DNA from: Acanthochlamys bracteata
Lineage: Eukaryota; Streptophyta; Magnoliopsida; Pandanales; Velloziaceae
Direction: 5' to 3'
Length of the DNA: 64,000 nt
NCBI GenBank assembly: GCA_019914995.1
Contig: CM034127.1
Span: 11,594,001-11,658,000, forward strand
The position numbers and the translations under genes were made by a program. Positions 36,255 to 48,765 of the stretch are shown in pieces. Numbering within the stretch: the stretch's first letter is position 1; every line of letters starts with the position of its first letter. The notes below the pieces were generated by a model that was given only the letters and a program-made list of their open reading frames with translations, had not been told where the DNA came from and searched no databases.

Positions 36255-38791
36255 TAAAGATTCAACTACCTTCAAGGGGGCTGAAAGCAGGGGGGATAGC
36301 CAGGCCATTTTTTCCTGCATCAACTGAAAAAAGTGAATCCGACGGAGTGCTTTCCCCAAGCTTGGACCCGCTTTCCGGATACTTATCCTACTGCTCTGAG
36401 ATTTCAGGAGAAGGCATTGCAGGCAAGAAAATGAGTTCTTCCTGTGAGGAATCACAATCACTGAATGCAGAATCTTTCTCCACTGTCATGATACCGACAT
36501 CCTCATCTTCATTGAGATGTTCCTCCTTAACCTGTTCATAAGTTTCTCAGTCAAGTTTCAAGATATAAGGTGACACTATACTTGCACATATGCATGGCTT
36601 ACCTTATTGATATCAGCATTCAAATCAAATTCATCTTCTCTTTCAATATACTCTTCATTTTCCTCGAGTTCCAAAAGTCAGGGGCGAAAGCGTTCCAATT
36701 TTCGGTGTAATCTTTAGCCCATATGTAAACCAAGCTGATTATAGACACAGAAACAACCAAGGGATGAGCAGGATGCCAAGCAAGATCTGTCAAAGCTTCT
36801 TTAGGGACTTCCAATAACTTTACAAGATGACTATCCCTATCCAATACGTAGATTTTATGTTCACTTTTGCTAGCAAACACCCCAACCACCCACTCACCAT
36901 CACCACTAAAACATGGTGCTTTCCATGGGATCCTGGTCACAGTATCTTGAAATTCTCGGAATAATAGAAGACATTTGGACCAACAGCCTTCAATCTATCA
37001 AACCTTTCAAGTCCTTCAACCAAAGATCCACTGTTCAGCTTGGCAAGCTCATTAGTCTCCTTTCTGTGGTAAAAGATTCTCGTAGACTCTAATTACCCTG
37101 TCACTTGAATTAGTGAGAAGATACCTTCCATTCCTACTGAAGCCATATTCTTAACAGCAGTACCACCAGATGATGGAATTATAGCTAGCACTTCAAGGTA
37201 CTTATAGTCCATTATAAGTATCTCGCCTTTGGAGTCCGCAACATATATGAGATTAACAACATTTACTGAAAGCAGCTGCAGTAGGAGACAGAACCATCAG
37301 ACAACTTATTGCATGGTTGTGGAACGGGTACAGTTAGAGAATCAGAGACTGAAACTGGGAGAACAGTTGAGCTTCCTGTGTTTAAATCAACAAAAATGGG
37401 TGCTGAAGAAAGGGGGCATGCCAAGCAAGCAGAAGGGGTAGACGAACCAGGATGAAGACGGGCATATAATGTAGTTCATTGTAAGACAATTCGATTTATC
37501 TTCTCCCCACTAAGTACATCCCACAGAATTAATGATTTGTCCATAGAAGAACAAGTATGCTATGACCATATATTGACCAACAAATGCTAGTTATTGGTAA
37601 AACACATTCTTTATCTCTAAGCTCCTTCGCAACACCTCTAGTCTCAAAATCCCAAATGACACAGTTCCATCAGCGCAGCCAGCAGCAAAGAAGATGTTTA
37701 AAATGCTTGGTGAGCATTTTCCTAAGACTGGGGTTGGTCATTAACTCAGATGTAACTTAAAAAATATATATCAAGTCTACCAATATGATGCATGACACCA
37801 AATTTTTGGTTCAACATAGGATAGATGCTACGTCAATAAAACGACACACACAGAATGCGCATGTAAAAGACTGCAACGAATAAAGATCTCCTATCTTAAA
37901 ATCACTTGAAGCCTTTGATGAGAAGTATTTGCAAAACCAATGGCACAAGTTCCAACCAGACCAACTAATTTATGATGCTCAGCACCTGTACTACAGATAA
38001 ACTTAACATGAAGGCATGAAGGAAGCTTTGTCCAATATGATTAACAAGCTTGGAACTAGCTACCTGTGATAATAAATATAGAGAAATTTTTCAAGAATGT
38101 GGTGCTATGGGGATCGCATCCTTTTGATGTAGGTATCATGAGTTTAACAAGCTATCAGCATGTGTAAATATCCATAGATTTTGCATCTGTTGCGCGCAGC
38201 TAAGGTCACAATTGAGAAGTTCCAAAAAAGGAGCAAATTAGAAGTGACAATTCCATATCACAAGGAAATCTTGTGACTAAAATATGTAACATGATATAAC
38301 ATGAGTACATACTACACAGTACTAATTATTCAATTAAAATAGACTATTCACCATATTGTAACACAATATAAACTTTGTTGTACTACTACTAAATTTGTGA
38401 TAGCAACATGAAACACAAAATACGTGCTTGAAATAGCGTAGCCTCTTGAACTTATAGCTTGTGCAAGCTCACCAAACATAAACCTATCAGAACTTTTAAT
38501 CAAAGGCAATGTTAGCAAACAATGGAACTAGTTAGATTTCACCTGCAAGGAGAGTTCCTCTACGATTGAATGCGATGCACTTCATGTTCCCATGCTGCAA
38601 GTACTCCTCTACCACCTCCGGGAACTCTCCCTGCAATGGATCTTCAGCCAAAAATACCAAAATATAATTTTAAAAGAAAATTTTTGAAAATCCTCAAACC
38701 AAAATATACAAATTACAACGCCAGCAATCAGGAAAACTATTAAATACCAAATCAAGAAGAAGAATGAGAAATGTACCTATAATCGGAGCAT
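36255..38791 (-). pseudogene. RBL: RBL (RbBP5-like WD40, COMPASS subunit) pseudogene with introns
   Basis: Many segments in family order match RBL, the plant RbBP5 homologue of the COMPASS-like H3K4 methyltransferase. They are MNAPIIG (from 38791, followed by a good donor), EFPEVVEEYLQHG, GCADGT, WDFETRGVAKEL, DSKGEILIMDYKYLEVLA, WKAPCFSGDGEWVVG, LTDLAWHPAHPLVVSVS, YIWAKDYTENWNAFAPDF, ELEENEEYIEREDEFDLN and EKDSAFSDCDSSQEEL. The frame is lost repeatedly: a one-base change before WDFE near 37650, others around 37060-37260, one after FAPDF near 36680, and a TAG right after EISEQ near 36390. Exon 1 and intron positions are retained, so it arose by genomic duplication rather than by retrocopying. 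Some segments might still be transcribed. It is unlikely to give a working protein. Confidence 0.8.
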
Positions 38792-39901
38792 TCATAGTTC
38801 TGAAACTTCACAGAAACAAAACCAAAAAAAAGTGGGAATCAATGGACCTTCTCTTTCTAAACACATTGGATTATAAATAGAAAAAGCTTATAGAAATCGA
38901 TCGATTGAAGAATCACGAACAAACATTGGGAAGAAATTCGTGAGAAAGAAGAGGATGAATAGAGGAGGACAAAATAATTTGAAAAATTGGAGCGAAATCG
39001 ATTTGGGAAGTTGTTTATTTTATGCGGGGCCAGGACTTTTTACAGCCGGACTGCTAAAGAAACGATTTATAGACCGACTTGATCTCTCAAGAGTCCGACT
39101 AGATTTAGTGGCATAAACCGTAAATTAACATATCGTAATCGAAATGATTTTAAATGGGCGGTTGTTGGGCTTGACATACACATTTTCTTTTGTGCTAGTG
39201 AACGATGAACGCAGCTTCCGAAACAGTTCACTGTTTCTCGCAATACCTGAAGGGAGGCCATGCCATTAAATAGACATGAATCTTCTTGTTTTGGGTGATA
39301 AATGAGAAGAGATTACCTATAACACAACTCTGCTACCCCACAAACGATATGCGAGATTTTTTATTCGGGCCAATATTTGCTAACGACATATAATAGATTC
39401 CGCCAACGAATGCAAGGTATCCATATTTGCTAATAGCACTCTACAAGAATATTTCTCCTAAGATGACATATGCAAATACAACCACATAACCGTGAAAGCT
39501 AAAAGAAATAAAAGGAATTCATCCACTAAGAAGTAAGAAGATACTACATAATTCATCCACTTCTGCGTAGATCAAATATTACAAGCCTACAGTCTCGTAC
39601 TCACCTCCTAATAGCTAATTCGCCATAGAACGACTTTTCTGCATGATCACAAGCTGATTCTTCAGGAAGATACTACCGTTTGAAAGAGTCTACTTTTATG
39701 AATGGAAAATCCAGCTTTATTTGATGCGAGTCTTTAAAAGAGCTCGGAAAGGCGTAGTAAGCAGCAGTAGTATGAAAAGCAGCTCAGAAAGACATTTTGG
39801 CGTAAGACATCTAGTTTGCAGTATGGAAAGCTTATATAGCACCCTATTCAGTCCTTGTGTACAATGAGTAAAGTGTTTGCTAAGTTCCAGGCAGTCAGCA
39901 G
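38792..39901. other. Intergenic, no feature recognised
   Basis: About 1.1 kb holding the old upstream region of the RBL pseudogene and the 3' flank of the NRAMP gene. Short frames here look like chance. Confidence 0.5.
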
Positions 39902-42900
39902 TCACTTATGAAGAGATTGGGACAAACGAGCCCACAAGGCAGTATTTCGCACAACGAGATAGAGGAGGAAGGCCACATACACTACAAGAGCAATGCCCAT
40001 TATAGAGGTAAGTAGGACACCACGTACTTGAGAGGAGAAGAAATCAACCAGAAGGTATCCATTGATTGCTATCAGAAAAGCTGCCACAATGGATGTTATG
40101 ACCTGCAGCATAGAGATGAAGAGTGTTTAGGAACAAATGCGGGCAAAGATATAACAAAACCGAAGAATATAATGAATATCTGGATTTATTTTGTAAGTTA
40201 GCAATCCCCCTTAAGAGAATGCTCATGCATAACTATCTCGTAAATGTTTTCATTGAAAATACGATCATGTAAAGGTTGGTCACGCAGTATGTTGCACGAT
40301 TGAGGACTTATCTTAGACTACAATTCTAATATGCCAGTACCACAGGTACAAAATGCAGAACTGTAAGTAGATGTAGCCATACTAAGCAGAGAACATTATT
40401 TACAAATTCGTTGATGTGCCTAATTCAGCTAATTGAGTGAAGTTTGCTAGATGTCAATGGTAGGATGTTTAAGTAAGCATTAGAGCCATTAACGACTAAA
40501 GTTATGGTGATTTATGCCAAAAATAATTAATATGTGAAGTGTCTCCACTGAGAAATCTAAGCCAGAGCCTGAAAAAGAAAGAATATGAACGGTAAAGTTT
40601 AAAATAATTGTGATTCACAAAACATTCATACATGCAAAACCTCAGAGTGGAGCTGATTGGATCATAAAGTTAAAAGAACTTACTTTTAGTGTGTAGCCAA
40701 TTCTGAAAGTACCCATGACTTCCTCTTTTGCCACCAAAGTAAGAAGTGGGATTAGAGCAAACGGAATTTGAACAGATTGCAGTATGTTTAAAGATTCATT
40801 TAACTCGTCCATTCTATCGCTGGAAGTATCAAAAGCCAGTGCAACAATTATGGTTGGCACAATAGCAAAGCTTCTTGTAATCAGTGATCGCACCCACTTC
40901 TTCAACCGCAGGTTAAGAAATCCTCCCATGATGAACTGTCCGGCATAAGTGCCAGTTATCGTGCTACTCTGCCCAGATGCCAGTAGCCCAATACCCCATA
41001 TGTAAAGAATTGGAAATAGCTTTCCCCCGTATTTTTCTTTCAAGATAGTTCCAGCATTTTCAAGGCCAATACCATCCGCTTCTTTAGTACCATAAAATCC
41101 ATTTGCAAAGACTGTAGTAACACAGATGTTGATTATGAAAGAGATGATCAGAGCAATTGTAGACTCAATCGTGTAATAGTTTATTGCTTCTTGAACACGG
41201 GCTTTTTTGTTGGAATCAATCTTCCTGGACTGAACAAGAGCAGAATGCAAGAAAACATTGTGGGGCATAATGACACAGCCCACGACCCCTACGGCCTGCC
41301 TGATTGTATTCGAACTTAGCTTGGGCACCAATATGCCTGTAAGGAGGAAAAGTCTGAGTTCATGTACATATCTATTATCGGAAATAAGGTGCTAATAAAA
41401 CATAAACTTTCCAAGTAAGGAAGAAGTTTGCAACCTATTAGAAGCTCCTTCCCACTTGGCTTGGTTTCACCAAACATTATGGCAAAGGAAACAGCCATTG
41501 TTGCAATAAGAACTCCAAAGAATGCCTCTAACTTTCTGACCCCATAGTTCTCAAGGAGCAGAAATATGAAGCTGCAAGTCAAATTTTTAAGTATTCAGCC
41601 AGTAATGAAGTTCAATAACAGTTCATATAAACTCTTTTCTTCAAGCAATGTAGTATCTTCCATGTAGTTTAGTGTCTACACATCGGCCTGCCAAGGTTTT
41701 TGCTATAAAATTATCCTATACACTTATTTAGATAGTAGTTTGATCAATTTATCCTTTAATCATACAGCTACCACTTATTTCCTTATACAAAATTAGTAAA
41801 TTCAAACAGCAAATGCAAGAGCATCCTGCCCAATACAAGTTACTCAGTTCCAGTAATTAAAAAGATGAAGTTTCCACAAAGACAAATCTAGATAAAAGAG
41901 TGAGAAGCAATCATCCATAAGGGCTTTACTCCATTTAGAAACCAACTAGATGGCTCATTCTAGGTTATAAACTACCAGGCTTGAAGCACTTAAAAGCCAT
42001 AGGTTAGGAGAACAGATAGATGTGGAGTAGAACATATCACATGTTGAGCACATCAAAAAATATCTTACCAACTCCAAGAAGTCAAAACCATATCTTAATT
42101 TATTTTAGAAGGCTAAAGAAAACCCCAAATGCAAGAGACGGCAAACACATGCAGATATTAACTAGCAAAACTCCATCTTCTATGACAATTTAAAAAAGAA
42201 AGATTCATGTCACACTGCAACATGGCACAGGAAGTGGGGAAAAAGATACAAAAGTGTTGAACATTGTTTCAGATAAGACTGACGTAAGTACTTCTGAAAA
42301 ATGGTTTTCTATTTCGCGGAGCATCCTGCGCACCCACCCACCCCCCAAAAAAAAAGACAGTAGTTTCTAAAATGCATGTTTTTGACAAATTTTTAGAAAC
42401 CATTTTTCTTAAAAATTTCTAGTGTGTATATTTGAATGTGGAATATATACATATATATTACACCATGAGCAGAAGCAGCAAAACCAATATTAGTTTAACT
42501 CAAAGAATTACCAGTCAAATGCTGTGATCACAACTCCTGCCCAAAGTGGAATGACACCACCACTGAGTATCCTAATAGCAATTGCACTACCAATGACCTC
42601 CTGTATATCAGCTCCAATGAGTGCGAGCTCAGCCATGATCCAGAGTGCCAATCGAGCCCATTTAGGGTACTCCTCTCTGCACAGCTCAGCCAAATGCAGT
42701 CCGGTTGCCACACCCAACCTTGCTGACAAGACCTGTGTTATAAAGAAATTTAATACCAAGTTATTACGCTCTGCTCAACCGGCCTAAGTTTGCAGAAAAC
42801 ACAAAAAAGAGAACTTTATCGTCATCTTTGAAAAGTAAACAATAAAGCTCTCATATTTTAACTAAATCATTCCAGCTCCAGAAAAATTAAAGTCAATTAG

Positions 42901-43448
42901 TGAGCTCTCTACTTCTAATCGGTCAAATGAAAAGCTTATCCTACCCAAAATTCAATTCAAGAACACTATACTCGATACAGAAACTAAAACATCGAATTCA
43001 CTCAAGCACACCACAGAATCAACAAGAAAACATAAATCATTCCTCACAGAATCAAGCACTAATTACAAAATGGTTCAAAATTTAAGTCTGTAATCAACCA
43101 AAGTTGACAAACCTGAATCAAGAGTCCCATAGCAGTAGCCCACAAAAGCAACCAAAGCAACGAATACCCGGCCGCAGCACCGGCCTGCAAGTCTCCTTCC
43201 AAATTCCCCGGGTCCAAGAAAGCAATACACATCAGAAAACCCGGCCCGGTGAACTTCCATAACTTCCTCCAAGAAAACGGTCTCTTCTCTGCAGAAACCA
43301 ACGCTTCGATATCACCACCTGTCGATGATGAATCTTCACCGTCCGATACGATGACTTTCTCATCGGAGTCGTAGGCTCGTTCTTCTGATACTTCTTCGAT
43401 GGAGTCGGAGAGAAAATGGGTTGTTAACGGGTTCGGATCTGGCGCCAT
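39902..43448 (-). CDS. NRAMP: NRAMP divalent metal transporter
   Basis: Five exons in phase: 43113-43448, 42512-42732, 41435-41571, 40684-41336, 39902-40102; 515 residues. It is a proton-coupled importer of Fe2+, Mn2+ and similar metals. The acidic, Ser-rich N terminus is followed by the first helix with the metal-binding DPGN motif (79-82). Further on come the MPH motif of helix 6 (255-257, [18 protein letters not shown]) and the transport signature [14 protein letters not shown]. Eleven to twelve hydrophobic spans fit the family. Sequence such as [14 protein letters not shown] and [14 protein letters not shown] places it in the NRAMP2/3/4 clade, whose members work at the vacuolar or trans-Golgi membrane; the exact member cannot be told. 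Intron 2 is 0.94 kb. Both metal-site motifs are intact. Confidence 0.97.
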
Positions 43449-43565
43449 TACCGGACCCGTTACAAAGCTTTTTGCTTGCTTCAGAAAGAAAGAAGATGAA
43501 AGACAACGGTGAGTACGGCAATTGGTTTGGAGGGAAGGAGAAAACGGACAAGGTTAACGGGTAGT

Positions 43566-43573
43566 TATTTATA
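43566..43573 (-). promoter_or_regulatory. TATA box of NRAMP gene
   Basis: TATAAATA on the minus strand, 118 bp upstream of the ATG. Confidence 0.65.
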
Positions 43574-46029
43574 AAGGCGTATGCAGTGTAGAATAGGACC
43601 GCGGAGAAGTATAAAAAGTTTGTACACGTAGCAGTTGGTTATTGGCTTCTTTTGCGAATGATTTGGTTTGTACTCGATTTGAAATAGTGATCGTGAAATT
43701 ATTGAAGTTTATGTTTGCAGTGAAATTGGTTCGTTTGATTTTGTGGTTATTTTGGAACCAAAGTTGGAATGTTCGATTTCTCTTATTATTCACCACTGTT
43801 AAATTAAACCTTACTGCTAAGAGTAATTTAAGATCTTTATTTAGTCCTGAAATTTTTCACAAACAAAAAACCGAAAGACATTTTCCTTCACCACCATTGC
43901 GTTGTTTGATTAGTTGATAGCTCGAAAAATAGAACAGAAAATAGCGGGGGCGTAGTTTTCAAAAACAAATTAAAATAAAAGACCATCCTTATCTTTAAAA
44001 ATTCGGTACTATTAGATGTTGACTGCTATGTTAAAAAAATAACTTAAAGTTCTGAAACTAAGGCACGAAACTACGCTAGACGCCAATACATATCTTCGTC
44101 ACGCATTGAAGTTTGAGCTGCTGGTTCAAGTACTCTATACTTGCAAGAAGCAAGTGTCATGTTGTATCACATTACGCCTTTCGGATAATTTTGAAAGTCG
44201 ATTCAAGCCGTTGGTTTGACATTTAAATATTATTTTATATCAACTTTATATTATATAACAAATAAAATTTACTATAAAAACTTTTATCTTTAATAATAGC
44301 TAATACTAAAAAGTGTTTTAAATATTCATAATTTTTTATTAAATTTTTAATTTTAAATTATTCTTATGCTTTGATTACACAAAAAATTTATAATTTCACT
44401 TCTACTTATGAAATTTTAATTTTAATTTATTATTTGTATATTTTTCAAAATAATTATATTTTTTAATTTTTATATATTTTTAAAAATTATTAAAATATAA
44501 ATACTGAATTTTATTATTTTTTTTATTTTGTAATAAATTTTATTTTTATAAAATTTAATTACGAAAATTTAAATCACGCACGAAAAAGACTTGCAACAAA
44601 AGAAGTAATGTTAATAAACGTTTACTTTTTAAAGCGCTCGCTCAATGTCTCTAAACAGCAGCAGTTAATAATGACGTGGATGGAATATTTGATTTGCTGG
44701 CACTAGAAAACACGGAACAGCACGTTTATACGACAAGTCATTATCTACAGTTAAAGAATTTGCTTATGTGTGATGTTAAAGATGGTTAAATTTGCTGTTT
44801 GCTGAATTACCCGAAAAAGGTGCTCTGAAAGCTGCGGTAGTTATGATCCGTATGGAGGATAGCGCGTGGTGGGCCGTGGAGAGCGAGCCTCCGCCGTGTA
44901 CCGCGCGTGCGAACACGAGCTTTCCAACAGTGGCGGCACTGCGGTGTAGTGTTCCCTCAACACTATTTGGTATTTTCTGCTTGTAAGCTGTAACTTTTTA
45001 AAGTGTTCGGCCCAATATTAAGGTTCAATTCAGTTTATGGGCTGGGCTTGACTTCTTGGTGCAAGATTCATCATTCATCCATGAATCAAATTTAAAATCG
45101 TAAAGAGATTTTTATTACTTAACGTTTAAGGTTCTAGTGGCCGTGCTACTTTGCATTTAAATTTAATTCTTCATCTATTTATAAATTTTTTATAGTATTT
45201 TTAAAAAATTAAAAAACTGAGACAAAAAATAATAAACCACTATGACAGAACAAAATATTAAGAGGTTAATATATGAAACTGAAATTACTGCAGTCAATCA
45301 CAGAAATCAATTTGGAACATTATGAATCAACTTAAATTAAAAGGATACATTCAAACAAACAGTAATAACATTAGAAAACAAATCCTTTCTCAAAAAATTA
45401 GTCAAAACACTCTAAATTCTCCTAACTAAATTCAGGATTACGGAATTGAAAAAGCAAAATTCATTAACATGATCCACGCTACAACTAGAGCTGAAAGCTA
45501 TATGATTGAAATGCTCACACTGATTCGATACATGGGCTCATTTCTTTGCGCTTTAGATAGAATCATATATCAGCCCAAATTCAATTGATTTCCAACCAGA
45601 AAAATGTATGCGAAATTTGAACACGAAAATGCATGTGAGAGGTCGAGAGAAAATACGGCGAAAAGAGCTGTAGAAAAAATCCAAAGCAAAGATGAGATCA
45701 AAGATCGGACGAAAAGATCAAGATCAAGATCGATGTCGGACACGAAAATGTTTATCCATTTGACTGTCGGAGACGAGAGATCAAAATATTTGGCTGTCAG
45801 AGACGAAAAGATCAAGATCGATATGGAGATTCGAGATCGAGACTGAGAGAGTTACGGTTTGAGAGCAGAGTGGACCAATGGAGAAAAAGGCAAAAATAAA
45901 GAGATCAAGTAAAAGAGATCTAGTAAAATAATTTATATAGCGTTGTAAATTTACAAATTTATCGTAAGCAGAATTATATTTTCAAAGGGGGTGGAGAAAG
46001 CAGCCGCGTTGCTTTTCTTTGAAAACATT

Positions 46030-46290
46030 GCTGTTTGGTTCAGCTTTTCTCCAACAAAACTTTTCAATTCTCCATTTCACGTTTTTCAATACATATTTTA
46101 TAAGTATATAAAAAATTTATTTAAAAATTTAGAAAGTGTAGAAAAATTCTACGAAGTGAGATCTTTTTATTGCATATTTTTATTATTATTTTTTTAAGTA
46201 AAAAAAATAGAGCTCGTTTTTCAAAATAGACAAAAATATCCTTCATTTCACAAAAGCTCCATTTCATAAGCAATCCCAAACGTCCCCTTA
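46030..46290. mobile_element. AT-rich MITE, inverted copy of local family
   Basis: The left end (TTGCTGTTTGGTTCAGC) and inverted right end (GGGACGTTTGGGATTGC) are related. The core contains the family's blocks (AATACATATTTTATAAGTAT, AAATTTATTTAAAAATTTA, GTAGAAAAATT) in reverse-complement order relative to 20275-20533. Exact ends are uncertain. Confidence 0.5.
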
Positions 46291-46613
46291 TGAGATACTT
46301 TTTAAAATTCACTATTAAAAACACTCTAAGATAGTTTAAAGTTACAATATTCAAACAACTCAATATCTATTTTGTATTTTTTTGATCTTTAAGCTCGAAA
46401 AAAACATAACCAAGGCCTATGACTATATCTAATAGTGAAGTTTTCCTTAGTAATAGTAATTAGATTCAATTATCGTTATTCATGATAAAACATATGAATT
46501 ATTTTCTTTTCTCTTGGAATTTCTCACCACTTTCTTGTATTGTGCAATTTGGTGCATAGTAGTTTACAAAACTAGACATTCAAATTGGAGTAGTGTACTA
46601 TGATTGACATGAA

Positions 46614-46843
46614 GGGAGTGTTTGCTGACACCTTAATTTTTATTTTTTTAAATTTATTTTTAATATAATATAAATAAAAATTTTAAATTAATGTTTTTTA
46701 TCAAAAAAATTTTAAAATATTTTATCTTTAAAACTTACTAATGATATAAAATTTATATACAAGTTTATTTTTTATTAAATTTTTTAAATTTTAATTTAAT
46801 TTTTGAAATTTATTTTCTAATTTATATTAAGATAAACACACCC
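46614..46843. mobile_element. MITE with GAA target duplication
   Basis: 230 bp. The left end is GGGAGTGTTTGCT and the inverted right end GGGTGTGTTTATC. GAA flanks both sides (46611-46613 and 46844-46846). The core is AT-rich and noncoding, and differs from the 260-bp family. Confidence 0.6.
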
Positions 46844-48505
46844 GAAAGCCTTTGAAATTTTATAAATTCTAGTGCTGAAAATAAATTTTCAAAAAAATCT
46901 TTCTTTTCCTGGCCAGATAGGCCTTAATTGCCTACTCTAAAGCCCAAAAACCACGAACTTCTGGGCTATAAACCAACCTAACGCGTAATACTTTGGTTCA
47001 AATACAAGTTCATTTTCCAAAATTTTCACCAAAACTAATTTTTTAAAATATTTTATTTTGAGCAATTCTAAGTCACTACTTAGGCTTTGATTTTGTCTTT
47101 TTGGTTTTTCATTTACGGCATATTAAAAGATTTTGAGTTTCATTTTGTAATCCCATTCGGCATTTCATTTATCTACTTTAAGTTGATATATAATGTTTTT
47201 AAATAATATATTTAATTTTCTACTATCTTTTATCGTACAGATGAGATCGATTAGGTGAAATTATTATATTACTTATGATGACTATAAATATTCTACGCCA
47301 ATACTTCATATATGCATATTTTTTAACCTCCCACAATATCTTATGAAGTAGATATTCATGACAATCTAGGTAAGTGGAGATTTTTGTTAATAAATTGTTT
47401 ATGTAACAATGTTGAAAGACTTGGGGCCTTGCTGTTGGATCCAATTTGGTTTAGCACATTCTGTTTCCAACATATCATAAAGGAAGAAGAAAAAGAATGC
47501 ATGAAATTGTTGAAATTTCCAAACAACTTAGAACCTCTTCATGAATCATGCTCCAAAGTGAAATAACAAGTTTTTTATAAAGTTGAAGCACGAAAGAAAC
47601 TTCCTTATCTAGTTTTATTTATTCAGCAGCAGTTATAAATTCTAGTCTTTGACTTACCAGTTCAGATCTCCCAACTTCAATATTTTCTTGCAGTTGCAGA
47701 CATTTAAATCCGCAGAACATTCAATTCAAACCCAAGAAAACCTTGTGTATATTATCTCAAATATTTATTAAAAAGCAGTCAAACTGTTGCTGTTCTGTTC
47801 ACTCAGTTTTATCGATCCTGTACTGAGAAACCAAATAAACTTTGGCTTTTCATTGCATTTAAATCAAACGTATACAGAGCAAGTACGGCAACAATATCGA
47901 CGGAACTCTCGTCAACGTGCTATACGTTTTCTCTCGCAAACATTACAACAAACAGGTGACGAGCATCGGCCCACACATCTAATGAACTGTGCTTCTACTG
48001 TACGCCAAATCATCAAAACAATCTTTACCAATGAAAAATAAAACAAATGAAGAAAAGAAAAGAGCAAAAAATAAAAGTTGAAGATTACAAATCTTTGTTG
48101 TTGCAGTGATCAGTCAGGTTGACCTCCGCCAACCCAACAAATCTGTTGTCCTTTAAGATTTCACTGTCTCCTGTTGATGGCGACTGCAATCGTCCTCTTC
48201 TTTACTTTTCCATTACTCGCTTTCTCCTTCTTTTGCTCGCACTATAAACAATTTAAAACGTGTGCCACCACCATTAACATTTTAAACAATTTTATTTATC
48301 TCAAGTTTTCTTAACAATATTATAACTATATATTTAAAGTACAAAATTTGGCACAATTTAATCGAACTTTTATGACCAGTTTTGTTCAATATGAAAATCC
48401 GCTTTTGCTCACTGTTTGTTTTTCTTAGAGACTTGTATCGTTCTTACTCGTTAATATTACTTCTAATTTGACCGATTGTTATAATGGGACAATCTCAATA
48501 ATGTA

Positions 48506-48765
48506 GAGAACGTTTGATAATACTTATAAAATATAATTTTTTTAAAATAAAAATTATTTTTATTTTTTTATAAAATGAGCTTTATTTTTTTATTTTTAAA
48601 AAAATAATAAAAATATGTAATAAAAAAAATTCACTTTGTAAATTTTTTCTACACTTTTTAAATTTTTAAATAAATTTTTTATATACTTATAAAATATATA
48701 TTGAAAAAATATAAATTAAAAAAAAAATTAAAAATATTGTTTGAAACGTTGCTCCAAACGTGCTC
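48506..48765. mobile_element. AT-rich MITE, copy 2 of a local family
   Basis: 260 bp with inverted ends (GAGAACGTTTGAT and, inverted, GAGCACGTTTGGA). GTA lies immediately outside both ends (48503-48505 and 48766-48768). The core aligns with the copy at 20275-20533 throughout, including CTACA(C/T)TTT.TAAATTTTTAAA blocks. Confidence 0.7.

Noticed and set aside
30630-43448. A metabolic gene cluster linking ASD, the small secreted ORF and NRAMP
   Set aside because: The products are unrelated, spacing is wide, each gene has its own promoter region and a pseudogene lies between them.
45604-45846. 80-residue ORF rich in Lys, Arg and Asp
   Set aside because: It is produced by low-complexity purine repeats; both strands are open and no family matches.
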